Below are positions 42,310-51,953 of a stretch of DNA of 64,000 nt, one piece after another. The translations under genes and the position numbers were made by a program. This DNA is from Pseudoalteromonas sp. OOF1S-7 (GTDB lineage: Bacteria > Pseudomonadota > Gammaproteobacteria > Enterobacterales > Alteromonadaceae): contig NZ_JAKRFZ010000024.1 of the NCBI RefSeq assembly GCF_022347765.1, forward strand, positions 1 through 64,000, written 5' to 3'. How positions within the stretch are numbered: position 1 is the stretch's first letter; the number at the start of each line of letters is the position of its first letter. The notes beneath the pieces were generated by a model. That model saw only the letters and a list, made by a program, of their open reading frames with translations. It ran no database searches and was not told the DNA's origin.

Positions 42310-44796
42310 TTAAGCTCCCGCACTAGGTTTGTTTCTTTTACGCGCGTTTTTACCAGGCCGTTTTGCCTTGGCTTTCTTTGCACTTTTCTTGGACTTTTTC
42401 TTGCCGGTCGACTTCTCAGCTAGCTTGGCTTTTTTGGCCGTGCCTTTGGGTGTGGTCTTTTTACCCTTTTTCGGCTTTTTGCCTTCGCCGCTAGCCGATT
42501 TCACGTCTGTATCGGCTTTGCTATCTTTGCCCGGGATCTTGCCGTCTTTCAGTTGTGCACGGACACTGCTGGCTGTACTGCCTGGCGCCGTTTTGCGACG
42601 TCGTCTGGCATAGCGGTCCGGTACGGCTTCTTCCGCCAGCGCCAGATTAATACGCCGCTCATCCAGACTCACGGAGTTTACCACTACGCTCAGTTTATCA
42701 CCCAGTCTGAACACGCTGCGGCTGTGCTCGCCTACCAGGCAATGTTTGGCACCATCAAAGTGGAAATATTCGTGGCCCAGGTTGCTGACATGGATCATGC
42801 CATCAATTTGCAGCTCATCGAGCCTGACAAACAAACCGAAGTTCGTGACCGATGAGATCACTCCGGTAAATTCATCGCCCACGTGATCTTGCATAAATTC
42901 ACACTTGAGCCAGTCTGCTACTTCACGCGTGGCATCATCGGCACGGCGTTCAGTCATAGAGCACTGCTCACCGAGCTGATCGGCTTCGTCACTTTCATAG
43001 ACATAAGCACCCGATACCTGTTGCCCCTGCTCGGCCAGGATCCCCTTAATAGCGCGATGCACCACCAGATCCGGATAACGTCGAATAGGTGACGTAAAGT
43101 GCGCATAGGCTTTTAAGGCCAGTCCGTAATGACCAATATTGTCGCTCTGATAGACTGCCTGCTTCATCGAGCGCAGCAGCATAGTCTGGATCAGTTCCAG
43201 CTCGGGGCGTTCGCCCAAACCACTCAGCGCCTCAGTGATCTCCAGCGGTGTGGGTTCGTGGCCCAGGGTACTTTCGATCCCTAAATCTTGCAGGAATAAC
43301 CTAAACTGACTGAGCTTTTCCGGATCAGGCTGGTCATGTACCCGGTACAAGGCACTGGCTTCATGTTTTTCCAACAAGCGTGCTGCCGAAACGTTGGCCA
43401 GGATCATACATTCTTCGATCAATTTGTGCGCGTCGTTACGGACCACAGGCACAATGGACTCGATCTTACGATGCGCATTGAAAACAAAACGGGTTTCTAA
43501 GGTTTCAAATTCAATCGCTCCGCGGGCCTGACGCTCTGACTTCAGCGCCATATACATCTGATGTAATTCACTAATATGCGGGTACAGATCTTGATATTGC
43601 TCACGTAATACTTCATCGCCCTGCAACATGGCGTGGACCTTAGTATAAGTCAGTCGGGCATGTGAGTTCATCACCGCTTCGTAAAAGCGATAGCCCGATA
43701 AACGGCCAGCTTCGGACACCGTCATTTCGGCCACCATACACAAGCGATCCACCTGAGGGTTCAACGAGCACAAACCATTAGACAAGACTTTAGGCAGCAT
43801 AGGGACAACCTGCTCAGGGAAGTACACAGAGTTCCCCCGCGAGATGGCTTCTTTATCCAGCGCGCTGCCTTTTGGCACATAATGAGAGACATCCGCAATG
43901 GCGACCCATAAACGCCAGCCACCCGACTTTTTGCGCTCACAGTAAACCGCATCATCAAAGTCCCGGGCGTCTTCCCCATCTATGGTAAGCAAAGGCAGCG
44001 CGCGTAAATCAACCCGCCCCTGCTTATCCGGTTCGGCGACGAATTCGCCGTGTTCAGAGACCTGATCCAGCACAGCCTGTGGCCATTCATAAGGGATTTC
44101 ATGGTTGCGCAACGCCACTTCAATTTCCATGCCCGGCGCCATATGATCGCCCAGTACTTCGGTGACTTTGCCCACTGCATTCATTTGCTCACTGGGGCTT
44201 TGGGTGATTTCCACCTGCACCATCTGATTGTGACGAGCACCATTTTCGCTGCCAGGTAAGATGATAATATCCTGAGTGAGGCGTGGATCTTCCGGCACCA
44301 CGACCGCCATACCATGGTCAATAAAAAACCGACCGACCAGCGGAGCACGTTCTTTTTCAAGCACCCGCACAATGCGCGCGTCGACTTTGCCACCAGAGCC
44401 ACGTGAGCCGGCTTTCGCCAGCACCCAGTCGCCGTGTAATACTCTGTCCATTTGGTACTTAGTGATGAACCAGTCTTTGGCTTCCCCTTCTACTTCCAGA
44501 AAGCCAAAGCCATCACGGTGCCCGATCACCCGACCCTTTACCAGGCCATCGTCGGTTGGGATCACGTAGCATTTAAACTTGTTGAAAAATAACTGACCAT
44601 CGCGTTCCATCGCTCTGAGACGGCGCTTAAAGGCAATCTGCCTTTCGTCTTCAAAGACTTTAAGGTCCTGGCATAACTGATTGAAATTGTTTTTATTATT
44701 GCTTTTCTGTATATGGTCAAGAATAAACTCGCGGCTGGGCACCGGGTTGTCGTATTTTTCTTGCTCTCGGCTGAGATAGGGATCCTGTTTAGACAT
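42310..44796 (-). CDS. rnr: Ribonuclease R
   Basis: An 828-residue 3'-5' exoribonuclease (RNase II family) that degrades structured RNA. Order: winged-helix N-terminus (LSREQEKYDNPVPSREFILD), two cold-shock domains, the RNB catalytic domain (about 260-590; IDGEDARDFDDAVYCERKKS holds the metal Asp residues; RYPDLVVHRAIKGIL), an S1 domain (GVISSVTNFGLFVRLDELQI) and a Lys-rich tail of about 90 residues that aids duplex unwinding. All expected motifs are present. Upstream of and tightly coupled to rlmB. Confidence 0.96.
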   Translation of the reverse strand: MSKQDPYLSREQEKYDNPVPSREFILDHIQKSNNKNNFNQLCQDLKVFEDERQIAFKRRLRAMERDGQLFFNKFKCYVIPTDDGLVKGRVIGHRDGFGFLEVEGEAKDWFITKYQMDRVLHGDWVLAKAGSRGSGGKVDARIVRVLEKERAPLVGRFFIDHGMAVVVPEDPRLTQDIIILPGSENGARHNQMVQVEITQSPSEQMNAVGKVTEVLGDHMAPGMEIEVALRNHEIPYEWPQAVLDQVSEHGEFVAEPDKQGRVDLRALPLLTIDGEDARDFDDAVYCERKKSGGWRLWVAIADVSHYVPKGSALDKEAISRGNSVYFPEQVVPMLPKVLSNGLCSLNPQVDRLCMVAEMTVSEAGRLSGYRFYEAVMNSHARLTYTKVHAMLQGDEVLREQYQDLYPHISELHQMYMALKSERQARGAIEFETLETRFVFNAHRKIESIVPVVRNDAHKLIEECMILANVSAARLLEKHEASALYRVHDQPDPEKLSQFRLFLQDLGIESTLGHEPTPLEITEALSGLGERPELELIQTMLLRSMKQAVYQSDNIGHYGLALKAYAHFTSPIRRYPDLVVHRAIKGILAEQGQQVSGAYVYESDEADQLGEQCSMTERRADDATREVADWLKCEFMQDHVGDEFTGVISSVTNFGLFVRLDELQIDGMIHVSNLGHEYFHFDGAKHCLVGEHSRSVFRLGDKLSVVVNSVSLDERRINLALAEEAVPDRYARRRRKTAPGSTASSVRAQLKDGKIPGKDSKADTDVKSASGEGKKPKKGKKTTPKGTAKKAKLAEKSTGKKKSKKSAKKAKAKRPGKNARKRNKPSAGA

Positions 44797-44880
44797 TCAC
44801 TGAGTATGTAGAGAAGTTATACGACTATTCTAACTCAAATCCTGTCAATGGCCCACCTAACCTTGCGCTTTTTAAAACAC

Positions 44881-47043
44881 TCAGGCATGCATCCGCTGAT
44901 GACAGGACTGCAGTGCAGAGGCACTTTGCTTGGCAAACTGATGTAAAGCAGACCAGTCGATATCGCGCTCCTGCGCCGCACGCCGCCGGGTCTGATGCAA
45001 TGCCTGGCGCAATGCATATAACCCCAACTGCTCGACTTCGTGCTCCAGTTGCAGCAGCTTTTCACGCAGCGATTCGTCTGCCTGAATGTCAGCCAACCCA
45101 CGCAACTGGGCAAATTCATAATCCAGTCGGTCACTGAGATACATCAACCGCGAGGAAAATTCGGAACGTTCAGATGATCCACGCAACTGGCGTTCGACAA
45201 AGGCCAGATCCACATAAGCCGCTTCAGTTGCCGCCAGACCACTGTTGTTCTGCTGCACAATATCTTCTAGCGCCTGTCTTAGTATGGTGATGCGTAACGG
45301 CTTTTCCAGACAGGTGTAAATTCCCGCCTGCTGATAAGCCTGACGCGCTTGCTGGTCTACATCGCCAGTCAGGGCCATCACTACCGGAGGGTGGGCCAGT
45401 CCAAGCTTGGCAAAGCGCGACTGATACCACTCCAGGCCGTGGCCGTCCGGTAAGTGCATGTCCAGCAAAACCACATCAAAGTGACTTTGGGTTAAATGCT
45501 GCTCCGCTGCTGCCAGCGTTTCAACCATCTGATAATCAAGCCCCAGGGTATCGAGATATCCGCGCACAACCTCACGGTTAAGGTGGCTATCTTCAATCAC
45601 CAGGACAGACATATCACCCAGCGTCGTTGGCCTGCTGTCGAGCGCCTCTGACTGCTCGCCCTGCTGCGAGTTGACCTGGATCTCAAAGAAAAACTCGCTG
45701 CCCTGATCCGGGACACTTTCGACTTCCAGGTCAACTCCCATGTTTTCCAGCAATTGTTTACACAAGGCCAGACCCACCCCGGCGCTATCTGCGATGGCGC
45801 GTGGCGAACCAAATGTGACAAAGGGCTCAAAGACCTTTTGCTGCTGAATACGGCTTAAGCCAATACCGGTATCTTTGACGGCAATTCGCAGTTGATGACG
45901 GCTGGGGTTCAGTGCATAACCATAGACGATCAACTCCACTTCACCGCGCTCCGTGTATTTAATCGCATTGGATAACAGATTTTTAATCACCAGCGTAAAG
46001 GGGTCTTTGTCAATCATGACCTGCAGATTGGTATCAATGCCTTGCATTGTCAGCGACAGTTGTAGGTGCTTTTTCTCAGCAAGGGGTCTGAAGAAGGTGA
46101 TTTGCTCTTTAAGATGGGTGGCGAGGTTAACCGGTTCAACTATGGTATTAGGCACAGCGCCACGTGCTTGTAACAAGATCTGATTGGCCAGATCCGACAT
46201 CGACATGGCTGTGGCGATTATTACATCACAAAACTGCCCATGCTGCTGTGGCTCTCTCGGGGCCCGTTTGAGTAACTCTGCATGACCAACAATGGCGTTC
46301 AAAGGGGTTCTGAGTTCATGGCTAAGCAGGGTCAGCGAGCGCTCTTTGTGTTGTGCGGCGAGTTCAGCACGATGACGCAACTCATGGAGCTCTTTTTCCC
46401 GTCGCCCGCTACACAGTAAGCACAAAGAGAAACACAAAATCAAGGGCATCACAATGACAGAAACGGAGAAAAACTGATTAACCCAGTTGTTGGTGGTCAG
46501 GCTGTCGTGCTGAGTGTAATGATGCAGCATCAGCAGGCGTACGGTAAACACGATAAACAGGCAAACACAGGCCAGGGAAAACGTCCAGTGTGCGGGCGAA
46601 AAGCTCTGCCACTGGCGTCGCTGGCCAAGCCATAAAGCGCGCAGACATAAGAGCATACCCAGTGCCCAGCCCAGATAGTTTAAAATCACTCTGGCGATAA
46701 AGTTAGCGTCAATGTAGGTGTAATATATGTAGCCGGGGAAAAATACGCCCGCCAGTAACACCCAGGGCCAGATAAGTCTTGGTACCGAAAAAAATTCCTC
46801 ACTACCGCGGCTTAAACAATACAGGCCAATAAAGATCAGACTATTTGAAATAAAAATGGTCCAGGTCACAGACAGTGAAAAAGAGGCAATGAAAATACAG
46901 CCAAACGCAGTACAGACAGAAAAACCAGCCCATAACCGGGTCCCGAGCAGACGGCGATGGATAAACCAGTTGACCAGCATAAACAGCGCGCACACGCACG
47001 ACGTCAAAGCCAGGATCTGTAAAAGTTGTTTCGGATCGCCCAT
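44881..47043 (-). CDS. Hybrid histidine kinase with receiver and degenerate HPt-like tail
   Basis: A 720-residue membrane sensor. About seven hydrophobic segments fill residues 1-215 with short loops (no large periplasmic domain). The HisKA H-box is LLSHELRTPLNAIVGHAELL (His about 241); the ATPase domain has NLLSNAIKYTERGEVEL, VKDTGIGLSRIQQQ, FVTFGSPR and AGVGLALCKQLLENMGVDLE. A receiver domain follows (MSVLVIEDSHLNREVVRGYL; Asp about 528 in VVLLDMHLPDGHG). The last 110 residues are helical and look like an HPt domain (LLQLEHEVEQLGLYALRQAL), but the phospho-accepting His position seems to be Leu. Final output thus probably uses a separate HPt or regulator, not visible here. Signal unknown. 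Confidence 0.88.
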   Translation of the reverse strand: MGDPKQLLQILALTSCVCALFMLVNWFIHRRLLGTRLWAGFSVCTAFGCIFIASFSLSVTWTIFISNSLIFIGLYCLSRGSEEFFSVPRLIWPWVLLAGVFFPGYIYYTYIDANFIARVILNYLGWALGMLLCLRALWLGQRRQWQSFSPAHWTFSLACVCLFIVFTVRLLMLHHYTQHDSLTTNNWVNQFFSVSVIVMPLILCFSLCLLCSGRREKELHELRHRAELAAQHKERSLTLLSHELRTPLNAIVGHAELLKRAPREPQQHGQFCDVIIATAMSMSDLANQILLQARGAVPNTIVEPVNLATHLKEQITFFRPLAEKKHLQLSLTMQGIDTNLQVMIDKDPFTLVIKNLLSNAIKYTERGEVELIVYGYALNPSRHQLRIAVKDTGIGLSRIQQQKVFEPFVTFGSPRAIADSAGVGLALCKQLLENMGVDLEVESVPDQGSEFFFEIQVNSQQGEQSEALDSRPTTLGDMSVLVIEDSHLNREVVRGYLDTLGLDYQMVETLAAAEQHLTQSHFDVVLLDMHLPDGHGLEWYQSRFAKLGLAHPPVVMALTGDVDQQARQAYQQAGIYTCLEKPLRITILRQALEDIVQQNNSGLAATEAAYVDLAFVERQLRGSSERSEFSSRLMYLSDRLDYEFAQLRGLADIQADESLREKLLQLEHEVEQLGLYALRQALHQTRRRAAQERDIDWSALHQFAKQSASALQSCHQRMHA

Positions 47044-47289
47044 ACCGCATCAAACATCGTCAAAAAGAACTACTAGTATAGTATTAATTTTGTGCTACCT
47101 GGAAGCAAAATCTAATCCATCCGACATTACACGGGATTACACTTCATACTTTTGTCTTGAAATTACCTCACCAGATCATGCCAGCTTATCCGAATGGATG
47201 GATATCTCATGATCGCAAAGTGCCTATCATAATACTTTAGCAACCCTCAGTTACCGTGATAAGCTAATGAAAAACAAGCCGAGTTCGCC

Positions 47290-48153
47290 ATGCGCCCGGA
47301 ACAATCCTCTCTCGTTAATTTACATCTGGCTGTGCTGCTATTTGGCGGTACGGCGTTATTCTCCAAACTCATTTCCCTGTCTGCACTCGATATCACGGTC
47401 TATCGTACTGCCATCGCATTTGTTACCTTAACCTGCATTTTGAAATTCAAAGGCAGTGTATTCAAACTCAACGCCCGCAAAGACTATGGCGTGGTGTTCA
47501 TACTGGGTGTCTGCGTTGGACTGCACTGGGTGACCTACTTTGCCGCCATGCAAATGGCCGGCATTGCCGTGGGCGTAATCGCCTTTTTTACTTACCCGGT
47601 GATCACTGTGCTACTGGAGCCGCTCTTTTTCCACAGTAAGCTCAAGCGCAAAGATGTCTTTACAGCGCTCGTCGTCATGTTCGGTATTTATTTACTGGTG
47701 CCCACCAGCGATCCTGGCAATCAAATTACGCTGGGAATAATGACCGGGGTGATTTCAGGCGCTTTATTTGCGCTGAGAAACTTGCTGCAAAAGAAGTTGT
47801 TTTCCAGCTATGGCGGGCCACACACTATGTTTTATCAAACTCTGGTAGCCAGCCTGATGCTCTGCGCCTTTGTAGAGGTGCCACCAACAGAGTTAAGCGC
47901 AGAAAACCTCATGCTGATTGTCCTGGCTGGCTGTGTATTTACCGCCATCCCGCATGCCTTATTTGCGTCCAGTTTACGTTACTTATCAGCCACCACCGCA
48001 GGGCTGATTTCTTGCTTGCAGCCCTTGTACGCAACTGTATTGGCTTATATGCTGTTGGCAGAAACCATCACTCTAACCACCCTGGCAGGGGGCGTCCTGG
48101 TTGTCAGTGCTGCCTGCTATGAAACGTGGTCGATCACAAGGAACAAGCTATGA
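47290..48153 (+). CDS. EamA/DMT family transporter
   Basis: A 287-residue inner-membrane protein with ten predicted helices in two EamA repeats (LHLAVLLFGGTALFSKLISL, VVFILGVCVGLHWVTYFAAM, MAGIAVGVIAFFTYPVITVL; then LGIMTGVISGALFALRNLLQ and LRYLSATTAGLISCLQPLYA). The family exports metabolites such as amino acids or nucleosides; the substrate cannot be told. Its stop overlaps the start of the downstream phosphodiesterase gene (ATGA), so the two are translated together. The upstream 246 bases between it and the divergent kinase gene show no other gene. Confidence 0.88.
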   Translation: MRPEQSSLVNLHLAVLLFGGTALFSKLISLSALDITVYRTAIAFVTLTCILKFKGSVFKLNARKDYGVVFILGVCVGLHWVTYFAAMQMAGIAVGVIAFFTYPVITVLLEPLFFHSKLKRKDVFTALVVMFGIYLLVPTSDPGNQITLGIMTGVISGALFALRNLLQKKLFSSYGGPHTMFYQTLVASLMLCAFVEVPPTELSAENLMLIVLAGCVFTAIPHALFASSLRYLSATTAGLISCLQPLYATVLAYMLLAETITLTTLAGGVLVVSAACYETWSITRNKL

Positions 48154-48884
48154 TCCAGGTTTATGCACACCGAGGTGCCAGTGGAAACTATCCGGAAAAC
48201 TCGCTCAGCGCCATTAAAGCGGCACTGGAAGTGGGCGTCGATGGCATAGAACTCGATGTGCAAAGTTGCCTGGATGATTACGCCATTATCCATGATACCT
48301 GGCTGGACCGAACCACCAACGGCCGGGGTAAAGTTAATGAAACCTCTCGTGCGGCACTGACCCAGCTTAAGCTCAGCAATAACGAGTCTGTGCCTACACT
48401 GCAACAGGTACTGGATACCATAGGTCAGCAAACGACGATTAATCTGGAGCTCAAGCATACCTTCAGCCTGGACAAGTTTGTTGCAACCATAGAAGAGAAT
48501 GTGCAGCGTGGCACAATTGCCAGACATCAGCTGTTACTGTCTTCTTTTGATCACCACCAGCTGTTGTGGCTCAAACAAAAACTCCCCTGGGTAAGGATCG
48601 GTGCGCTCACAGCCTCAATTCCGCTCACTTTTGCCCAGTTTGCCCAACAGCTCCACGCCGAGAGTATTCATATGGACAAGAACTTCATTAACCACGAATT
48701 TGTTCAGGATGCCAAGCAGCGCGGCCTTAAAGTTCTGGCTTATACCGTCGATAAGGCTAAAGACATTGAATTAATGTTAGATTATGGGGTAGACGGCATA
48801 TTCAGTAATTACCCCTGTTACGCCAAAATGGTGGTGCAACAACAGCTAAACCAGACGTCTGCGGCTAAGCAGGGAAGCAAGTAG
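48150..48884 (+). CDS. Glycerophosphodiester phosphodiesterase
   Basis: A 244-residue GDPD-family enzyme that splits glycerophosphodiesters into glycerol 3-phosphate and an alcohol. Motifs: VYAHRGASGNYPENSLSAIK at the start, GIELDVQ (metal ligands Glu and Asp), IIHDTWLDRTTNGRGKVNE, INLELKHT, and the C-terminal LKVLAYTVDKAKDIELMLDY with DGIFSNYP. No signal peptide, so cytoplasmic like UgpQ. ATG 48150 has AAGGA upstream and overlaps the EamA stop; an earlier in-frame start at 48126 lies within the EamA gene. Coupling to a transporter suggests linked salvage of a lipid-derived compound, which is inference. Confidence 0.92.
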   Translation: MIQVYAHRGASGNYPENSLSAIKAALEVGVDGIELDVQSCLDDYAIIHDTWLDRTTNGRGKVNETSRAALTQLKLSNNESVPTLQQVLDTIGQQTTINLELKHTFSLDKFVATIEENVQRGTIARHQLLLSSFDHHQLLWLKQKLPWVRIGALTASIPLTFAQFAQQLHAESIHMDKNFINHEFVQDAKQRGLKVLAYTVDKAKDIELMLDYGVDGIFSNYPCYAKMVVQQQLNQTSAAKQGSK

Positions 48885-48992
48885 CTCACCGGATTATGCC
48901 GCTGACCAAAATAAATTGCTTAACCTGTAAACAGTTGCACCTGCCGGGTTTACTCTATACTGTATGCTAAACGGCACAGTGAAGAGCCTAAT

Positions 48993-50210
48993 ATGAGTTT
49001 GTACATGCGCATCTATAATTTGATCGAAGAATCTTTGTTCTTCACCCTGACTCGCAAGATTTTTGGTAATCTGGGGTTTTTGTTAGTTTTCCAAATCATT
49101 ACTTTACTGTGGCTACACAGTGAGCTGGCCGAACAAAGTGGCACTACCAGCGTGTTCTGGTTGTTGGCACTGGTGTCGGTGGGTGCCTTTATCTTCACCT
49201 TCTTTTATATGCGCTACCTGATCGTGCGCCCTGTGCAGGCCATGCGAGACACACTGGAGCAAATTAACCGTCAGGACGGCGACCTCGATGCCAGGCTGCC
49301 GCAGTTCACCTATGATGAGTTTCGCGACCTCAGCGAGCAATACAACACCTTTACTCAGCACCTCAGCGAACTACTGGCTGCTACCTACCAAAGCGCCGAA
49401 GCGGCTAACCGCAGCAACCAACAGGTAACCGACTCAATGAAGCAAACGGCTCTACTGGGCGGCCAACAAATCGATCAGGGCGATACCATTATCGCCGCCA
49501 GCGATCAGGTCACACACAGCTTGCAAAGCATAGTACACAACACCGATCAGGTTTATCAGGCCAATACGGAAAGCCTGCATTTTGTTCGAGGCTCATCACA
49601 GTCACTGGCAACCCTGGTCAAAGAGGTGCAGCAAATTACCCATCTGCTGGGCAGCTTTTCATCCACCGTGGCCGGACTCAAAGAAAACAGTGAGAACATC
49701 CGCAGTATATTGAAAATGGTTGAAGAGTTTTCCGATCAAACCAACCTGCTGGCACTCAATGCTGCCATCGAGGCGGCGCGAGCTGGGGAAGCGGGGCGTG
49801 GCTTTGCCGTGGTCGCAGATGAAGTTCGCAATCTGTCGGTCAAGGTGAATGACGCCACCCGGCAGATCAGTGACTTTATTAATCAGATGGATGTGCTGGT
49901 CGGTGAAACCCATCAGGAGTCAGAGCAGCTGATAGACCACTCCAGCTCTGCCGAGCAGGCCATTCGCACCACATCACAGGGTTTTGCTGATATGTCTGAA
50001 GACTTTGAACGTAATCAGTCGCAACTGGAAGAGATTGTCAGTGCCGTCCATCAGCTCGAATCCACTCAGCAACACACGCACGAGTCAGTACAACGTATTG
50101 TTGAGCTGGGACAATCCGCCAAAGCACAGATCGATACCGCTCTGGCGGACTGTCAGGATGCACAGCAGCGCTCCACCAGAACACAGCAAGAACTCAAGCG
50201 TTTTGTATAG
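48993..50210 (+). CDS. Methyl-accepting chemotaxis protein without a periplasmic sensor domain
   Basis: A 405-residue chemoreceptor. Two closely spaced membrane helices (GFLLVFQIITLLWL, about 28-41, and VFWLLALVSVGAFIFTFFYM, about 54-73) leave a loop of only about 12 residues outside. HAMP follows (RYLIVRPVQAMRDTLEQINR), then a signalling coiled coil with the hairpin tip EFSDQTNLLALNAAIEAARA and GEAGRGFAVVADEVRNLSVK. There is no NWETF-type CheR tether at the C-terminus. With no ligand domain it may sense membrane or energy state, or a partner protein. A possible promoter TTGCAC-17-TACTGT lies upstream. Confidence 0.92.
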   Translation: MSLYMRIYNLIEESLFFTLTRKIFGNLGFLLVFQIITLLWLHSELAEQSGTTSVFWLLALVSVGAFIFTFFYMRYLIVRPVQAMRDTLEQINRQDGDLDARLPQFTYDEFRDLSEQYNTFTQHLSELLAATYQSAEAANRSNQQVTDSMKQTALLGGQQIDQGDTIIAASDQVTHSLQSIVHNTDQVYQANTESLHFVRGSSQSLATLVKEVQQITHLLGSFSSTVAGLKENSENIRSILKMVEEFSDQTNLLALNAAIEAARAGEAGRGFAVVADEVRNLSVKVNDATRQISDFINQMDVLVGETHQESEQLIDHSSSAEQAIRTTSQGFADMSEDFERNQSQLEEIVSAVHQLESTQQHTHESVQRIVELGQSAKAQIDTALADCQDAQQRSTRTQQELKRFV

Positions 50211-50242
50211 GGCCTGCAAAGGCCCCTCCAGCTTAGTCTGGC

Positions 50243-51241
50243 CTATGCTCTGTCAACATCAAATGCAATCACCTCTTTGAGCTGGGTTTTACCAGTTGCC
50301 AGCATGACCAGGCGATCGACGCCCAGCGCCACCCCGGCACACGCAGGTAGTCCTTGCGCCAGCGCCGCCAGAAAGCGTGGGTCTTTTGCCACAGGTGCCA
50401 GACCCATTGCTGCACGCAACGCGTTATCTTCATCAAAACGCGCGCTCTGCTCAACCTCATCTGTTAACTCATTGAAACCATTGGCCAGCTCCATACCTCG
50501 GTAATAGAGTTCAAACCGTCCTGCCACTCTGGGATCCGCGGCGTTGAGCTGTGCCAGCGCAGCCTGGGAGGCCGGAAAATGATAAACAAAGCACGGTGCC
50601 TGCTGACCAATCAGAGGCTCAATTTCCATACAGAACAACAATTGCAGTAGCGTATCGCGGTGTTGTTCCTGCTCTGCAATATGGCCGTGGCCGCGCAGCG
50701 ATGCCAGCTGTCTTAATTCATCCATAGAAGCGCTCAGCGGATCCAAGCCCAGGTGCGTGATAAAGGCCTGCTGATAACTCAGTGAATCGGCTTCAGGGCA
50801 GCCCAGGATTGCCTGCATTAAGTCGTTCACTTCCGCCATCAGCGCAAATTCATCAAACCCGGGTCGATACCACTCCAGCATGGTGAATTCGGGGTTATGA
50901 TGTCGGCCTGATTCTTCATTGCGAAACGCCTTACCAATCTGGTAAATCGCGCCACTGCCGGCAGCCAGCAGCCGCTTCATGGCAAATTCCGGTGAGGTTT
51001 GCAGATACAATGGCGTACCGCTGGCATGACCCGGTCCGACAAATGTGGTTGAGAAGGTGGCAAGATGAACGTCCGTCACTGAGGCTTGTGCCAGACTCGG
51101 GGTTTCGACTTCAAGGACTTCTCGTGCGGCAAAAAAGGCACGAATTTTAGCGAGGATAGCGGCACGCTGACGCAGGGTCTCGATACTGGCACTCGGTGCC
51201 CAAACAATATCAGACGTTCCACCAGATGCTGAATGACTCAT
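50243..51241 (-). CDS. epmA: EF-P--(R)-beta-lysine ligase EpmA
   Basis: A 332-residue class-II aminoacyl-tRNA synthetase paralogue (formerly PoxA/GenX) lacking the anticodon domain. It attaches (R)-beta-lysine to Lys34 of elongation factor P. Motif 2 (YQIGKAFRNEESGRHHNPEF then TMLEWYRPGF) and motif 3 (GVALGVDRLVMLATG) are present, as is YLQTSPEFAMKRLLAAGSGA. ATG 51241 has CGGAG upstream; a TTG at 51256 would lie in the efp terminator. It lies directly downstream of efp, with the aminomutase epmB divergent, so the EF-P modification module is clustered. Confidence 0.95.
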   Translation of the reverse strand: MSHSASGGTSDIVWAPSASIETLRQRAAILAKIRAFFAAREVLEVETPSLAQASVTDVHLATFSTTFVGPGHASGTPLYLQTSPEFAMKRLLAAGSGAIYQIGKAFRNEESGRHHNPEFTMLEWYRPGFDEFALMAEVNDLMQAILGCPEADSLSYQQAFITHLGLDPLSASMDELRQLASLRGHGHIAEQEQHRDTLLQLLFCMEIEPLIGQQAPCFVYHFPASQAALAQLNAADPRVAGRFELYYRGMELANGFNELTDEVEQSARFDEDNALRAAMGLAPVAKDPRFLAALAQGLPACAGVALGVDRLVMLATGKTQLKEVIAFDVDRA

Positions 51242-51254
51242 AATAACTCCGGAC

Positions 51255-51280
51255 AAAAAAATCCCGGTCGGGACCGGGAT
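51255..51280 (-). terminator. Terminator between efp and epmA
   Basis: ATCCCGGT / ACCGGGAT perfect stem, 4-base loop, six U on the minus strand, 65 bases past the efp stop and only 14 bases before the epmA start. epmA thus depends on read-through, or on a promoter not seen. Confidence 0.9.
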
Positions 51281-51345
51281 TTACAGGTGACTTGTCGATG
51301 CAGACTCACTTAATCACAAGCGAGATAGCAACAAAGCGTACAGGC

Positions 51346-51912
51346 TTACTTAACACGACTCACGTATTCGCCGCTGCGCGTATCTACTTTGATCACTTCA
51401 CCGATTTGTACGAACAAAGGAACACGTACCACAGCGCCCGTGCTCAGCGTCGCAGGTTTACCTCCGGTGCCTGCTGTATCGCCTTTCAGGCCTGGATCTG
51501 TTTCAGTGATCTCCAGCTCAACGAAGTTAGGCGGCGTCACAGCAATTGGACTGCCGTTCCACAATGTGATGGTACACACATCGTTTTCAACCAACCACTT
51601 CACGCTATCGCCCAGTGCTTTTTCATCTGCCGCGATTTGCTCGAAGGTTTCGTTGTTCATAAAGTGCCAGAACTCACCATCTGTGTACAGGTAAGCCAGA
51701 TCGGTGTCCATGACGTCTGCACCTTCAACCGATTCACCAGACTTAAAAGTTTTCTCTAAAACTTTACCTGAGATCAGCTTACGGATCTTAACACGGTTAA
51801 ACGCCTGGCCCTTACCGGGCTTGACCACTTCATTTTCCAGGATGGAGCAAGGCTCTCCATCGATCATAATTTTTAGGCCGCCCTTGAATTCGTTGGTGCT
51901 ATAATTCGCCAT
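51346..51912 (-). CDS. efp: Elongation factor P
   Basis: A 188-residue translation factor that rescues ribosomes stalled at polyproline. The N-terminal KOW-like domain holds the modified lysine: VVKPGKGQAFNRVKIRKL with Lys34 (target of EpmA). Two OB domains follow (LAYLYTDGEFWHFMNNETFE; the C-terminal signature GLKGDTAGTGGKPATLSTGA). The length is exact for the family. Gene order efp-epmA on one strand and epmB divergent gives all known core parts of beta-lysylation except EpmC, which is not in the window. Confidence 0.97.
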   Translation of the reverse strand: MANYSTNEFKGGLKIMIDGEPCSILENEVVKPGKGQAFNRVKIRKLISGKVLEKTFKSGESVEGADVMDTDLAYLYTDGEFWHFMNNETFEQIAADEKALGDSVKWLVENDVCTITLWNGSPIAVTPPNFVELEITETDPGLKGDTAGTGGKPATLSTGAVVRVPLFVQIGEVIKVDTRSGEYVSRVK

Positions 51913-51953
51913 CGTATCCTCTAATCTTTGTATTTCGAGTAATAAACCCGCTA

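Noticed and set aside
50211..50242. Terminator between the chemoreceptor and epmA genes
   Set aside because: GGGCC / GGCCC with a 6-base loop is a short stem with no U-run.
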